Below are positions 13,370 to 15,502 of a stretch of DNA of 15,502 nucleotides, piece after piece. The notes beneath the pieces are model-generated. The model was not told the DNA's origin, did no database searches, and was given only the letters and a program-made list of their open reading frames with translations. Numbering within the stretch: the first letter of the stretch is position 1; each line of letters begins with the position of its first letter. The position numbers and the translations under genes were made by a program. The DNA is from an uncultured Pirellulaceae bacterium (lineage in GTDB: Bacteria; Planctomycetota; Planctomycetia; Pirellulales; Pirellulaceae), in the NCBI GenBank assembly GCA_947258905.1, contig CAMYKF010000608.1:1-15502 (forward strand), given 5' to 3'.

Positions 13370-14011
13370 ATGACCGACAGGACAGGAGGCAGCACATCGA
13401 CCGCCCGGGCAACGACAATGGGTGAGTTTCTTGAATTCCTGATGGAGGCTCGTGCGTCGCTAAAGGCCAATTTGGCTGGCAAATCCCATGATGACGTCGA
13501 GCGGATTCGCGCGCCTCTGGAGGAACATTACCTCGATGATCGGGGGCAACCAGCCATGTACCAGCGGCTGGAGAGTGCCCTCTACGACGACTCACAGGAA
13601 ATCGTGACGCTATGGCAATTTTTCGAGAGATACGACCCGGACCAACTTCACGCCTGGCAACGACTCGTGCAACTGGAACACGAGGGCCTGACTGGCGACC
13701 GGCACCCACGCAAGGTTTTTGACCGTTCTCCGTTTGGCATTGTGGCCATCATCGTCGGCACCATCACTGTCTGGATGACCATCCTCAAGACCTTTTCCGG
13801 CGAAGATATGGGTGAGTTGCTGGAAGTGATTCACTTCAACTGGGTGGCCGGCACGATCTGGATCGTGGGTCTGTTTGTCGCCTTGTGGTACATCCTCAAG
13901 ACGTTGCGGAACAACCGGCAAGTCGCCTTTTTGTCGTCGTTGAACCGAGCGTTGACGCTCTATCTGGACGAGGGTCTATGCGTGGGGGTACGCCGTTCGC
14001 ACGCTGCGTAA
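13370..14011 (+). CDS. two-span membrane protein of unknown function
   Basis: I do not recognise this 213-residue protein. Residues 1-118 are polar and mostly helical, rich in charged residues and aromatic positions (LWQFFERYDPDQLHAWQRL). Two membrane spans follow at about 121-140 (FGIVAIIVGTITVWMTIL) and 157-178 (NWVAGTIWIVGLFVALWYIL), joined by a short acidic loop, then a short basic tail (TLRNNRQ) and a final 25 or so residues. By the positive-inside rule both ends probably face the cytoplasm. The ATG at 13370 has AAGGA eight bases upstream (13357-13361). It diverges from the CoA-disulfide reductase gene across 122 bases containing an inverted repeat, which hints at shared control, but no functional link is shown. 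Confidence 0.8.
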   Translation: MTDRTGGSTSTARATTMGEFLEFLMEARASLKANLAGKSHDDVERIRAPLEEHYLDDRGQPAMYQRLESALYDDSQEIVTLWQFFERYDPDQLHAWQRLVQLEHEGLTGDRHPRKVFDRSPFGIVAIIVGTITVWMTILKTFSGEDMGELLEVIHFNWVAGTIWIVGLFVALWYILKTLRNNRQVAFLSSLNRALTLYLDEGLCVGVRRSHAA

Positions 14012-14056
14012 TCCGCAATGATCAGGGCGAATAACGGTGATTAATCGGAGCCCAAT

Positions 14057-14425
14057 TTAGCGACCCAGCCAGTTAATGGCTGCGAAGACGATGTAGGCCT
14101 TGAATCTCAATCCTGCTTCGTGCCAATCGATATGTCCGTCGCTGTTGACGTCGTACAGCAAACCGTCATTGGCTTGCTCGTCGACCGATCGCAACAAATC
14201 CATGATCAGTACATCGGAATGGTCATCGACGCCAAACGCTTCGCCAAAGCAGCCCACGTTGAACGTAATCGCGCCGAGCCCGCCCGTCGAGACTTCAAAT
14301 CCATAGTTTTCGACATGATCGATGGCATCCTGCGTCGTCTGCGTGCTGCCGACATACAGCTGACCAGCCAGACTGGATTTGGTGACATAAACCGACAACG
14401 CCGTTCGTCGCGGTGACGCCACCAT
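14057..14425 (-). CDS. C-terminal end of the SdrD-repeat protein, out of frame (EF-hand/dockerin-like)
   Basis: This frame overlaps the end of the upstream frame by 131 bases and looks like its displaced C-terminus. From SVYVTKSSLAGQLYVG on it reads as ordinary secreted-protein sequence, then a perfect 12-residue calcium-binding loop at about residues 92-103 (DVNSDGHIDWHE), preceded by a helix (DVLIMDLLRSVDE), as in the dockerin-like ends of large planctomycete exported proteins, and closes with a short hydrophobic stretch (YIVFAAINWLGR). The first dozen residues (MVASPRRTAL) are probably not translated; a single extra base near 14390-14410 would join the frames as ...TATNGV-SVYVTKSS... No ribosome binding site supports separate translation. 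Confidence 0.65.
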   Translation of the reverse strand: MVASPRRTALSVYVTKSSLAGQLYVGSTQTTQDAIDHVENYGFEVSTGGLGAITFNVGCFGEAFGVDDHSDVLIMDLLRSVDEQANDGLLYDVNSDGHIDWHEAGLRFKAYIVFAAINWLGR

Positions 14426-15502
14426 CGGTTAACTGTTCGCCACTGGTGATCCGCTCACCAAAGTTGTAGTTGATTCCAATCAAACCAGGTCGATTGATCT
14501 GAACATTGGTGAAGCGGTCATTGACCAGAGCCAGAGGCGGATCGCCGCCGTCATTGTCTCCGCTGATGACTTCATCGATCTCGCCCACCACGTCTTTGCC
14601 GTCGACGAGGTTTATCGTTTCTCCATCAACGACAAAGCTGGCTGGCTGGGCTTCTTCAATCGCCCAGGTACCGGGCCGCATTCGCACGAACTCGTAAATG
14701 CCGTCTTCGTTGGTTGTTTGCAACTCGGTGTAGGCGTTGCCGCGGTCATCGATGCCAGTAACCGTGATCTCGACATCGTTAATTGCCAGTTCGCCAAAGT
14801 CGATTTGACCATCGTCGTCGAAGTCTTCCCAAACGACGCCTTGCAGTACCGAAGCCGGAATTTCGGCAAAGTTGTAACCTGTTCCATCAATGGTGCTGCC
14901 CGGCAGGCCCACCATGATCGATGAGATCACGTTGCTGTCCGTGGTGTTGTCGACGGTACCGCCAATCGATCCGGCCGTCTCATTGCCATCCAGCACACCC
15001 AGTACCAGGAACTCGTCTTCGATTTCCGGAGTCACCGCATCGTCATAAACCTGAACAATGCGATAGGCTCCGGCATTGAGGTTGGCATCAAAGCTGTAAG
15101 ATCCCGTAGCATTCGTGAATTGCTCGTCGATCATGGTCGACAGGTCGTCGGTCCACAACTGAATACGAATGCCCGCCAAACCGAACTCATTATCGTCGGT
15201 CGTGGCAAGGTCGTTGTCTTCGCCGTCCGGATCGAAACCTCCGGTTTCACCCCGCCGCGTCGTGAGCACGAGCCAGGGTCGTTCGTCTGTTGCCTGGGCA
15301 AGACGCTTCATCACATGGGAGGACGCCTCGTCCATGTAATGGCCGTCTTCGACTTCGAAGAAGACCGGCCCGTTGCAGACGATCCCGAACAGCTCCATCA
15401 GCAGATCCGCCGTTCGGTCCGGACGGAACTTGGGATCGATCTGATCGACCTGTGGTGTGCTCGGCAAGTCGATCATGGTGACATCGGCCACCAATGGAGC
15501 GA
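14295..15502 (-). CDS. large protein with ATPase-like segment fused to SdrD-type Ca-binding repeats (partial)
   Basis: The frame is open through the right edge, so the 5' end is missing; residue numbers count from 15494. Residues 1-87 resemble the AAA ATPase part of adenylate-cyclase-type and related regulators: LPSTPQVDQIDPKF, then a Walker-B-like strand PVFFEVEDGHYMDEAS (43-58) and PWLVLTTRRGETGGF (73-87). From about 88 on the protein is quite different: acidic, cysteine-poor, with SdrD B-like repeats (LAGIRIQLWTDD, GSYSFDANLNAGAYRIVQVYD, LQGVVWEDFDDDGQIDFGELAINDVEITVTG, GIYEFVRMRPGTWAIEEAQP), the Ca-binding adhesin modules of exported planctomycete proteins. After TDGGVTATNGV (near 14395) the frame loses sense (LCHQIQSGW...) and stops at 14295, while the expected continuation is in another frame. 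The ATPase/adhesin joint is unusual and could be a misassembly. Confidence 0.7.
   Translation of the reverse strand, partial: APLVADVTMIDLPSTPQVDQIDPKFRPDRTADLLMELFGIVCNGPVFFEVEDGHYMDEASSHVMKRLAQATDERPWLVLTTRRGETGGFDPDGEDNDLATTDDNEFGLAGIRIQLWTDDLSTMIDEQFTNATGSYSFDANLNAGAYRIVQVYDDAVTPEIEDEFLVLGVLDGNETAGSIGGTVDNTTDSNVISSIMVGLPGSTIDGTGYNFAEIPASVLQGVVWEDFDDDGQIDFGELAINDVEITVTGIDDRGNAYTELQTTNEDGIYEFVRMRPGTWAIEEAQPASFVVDGETINLVDGKDVVGEIDEVISGDNDGGDPPLALVNDRFTNVQINRPGLIGINYNFGERITSGEQLTDGGVTATNGVVGLCHQIQSGWSAVCRQHADDAGCHRSCRKLWI

Noticed and set aside
12639..13373. 244-residue open frame on the + strand
   Set aside because: Antisense to the N-terminal half of the same reductase gene and running through the divergent promoter region; no domain seen.

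Overview
The window looks like chromosome (or a metagenomic contig) of a planctomycete, probably of the Pirellulales/Rhodopirellula kind. This rests on three things seen here: a Ser/Thr kinase with N-terminal accessory region, one membrane span and a long TPR tail; a large secreted-type protein with Ca-binding SdrD-like repeats and an EF-hand/dockerin-like end; and short GC-rich hairpin repeats between genes. No rRNA or tRNA gene was seen, so the lineage is an inference.

Left part (1-3070): a chromosomal integron. An integron integrase gene (intI, + strand, 1745-3070) diverges from a cassette array read leftward on the - strand. Between them (about 1458-1744) lies an attI-type region with a candidate cassette promoter, several copies of a TTTATTNNCGAGTC direct repeat and a LexA-like box over the likely intI promoter. 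Cassette 1 (about 1482-702) carries a CPBP-type intramembrane protease; cassette 2 (about 701-59) carries an unrecognised single-span membrane protein; a third cassette begins at 58 and runs off the edge. Two foldable attC sites (51-160 and 696-789) end cassettes 2 and 1. The usual longest-ORF starts run through attC DNA and should be shortened.

Middle part (3120-11018): a phytoene-dehydrogenase-like FAD oxidoreductase (-), a long non-coding stretch with hairpin repeats (4557-5337), the 1128-residue kinase-TPR protein (+), and a divergent pair made of a membrane-anchored MBL-fold hydrolase (-) and a TetR-type repressor (+). A perfect palindrome sits just upstream of the repressor's ribosome binding site, and its 10-bp core recurs upstream of the oxidoreductase.

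Right part (11019-15502): a gap with two tandem copies of a 27-bp-armed inverted repeat, then a CoA-disulfide-reductase/rhodanese fusion (-) divergent from a two-span membrane protein (+). Last comes the 3' part of a large - strand gene that is odd twice over: its N-terminal visible segment resembles the AAA ATPase part of adenylate-cyclase-type regulators and runs straight into extracellular-type SdrD repeats, and its reading frame breaks near 14400 before an EF-hand C-terminus. The integron is the clearest multi-part system in the window; the joint and the frameshift at the right edge may be natural or assembly artefacts.
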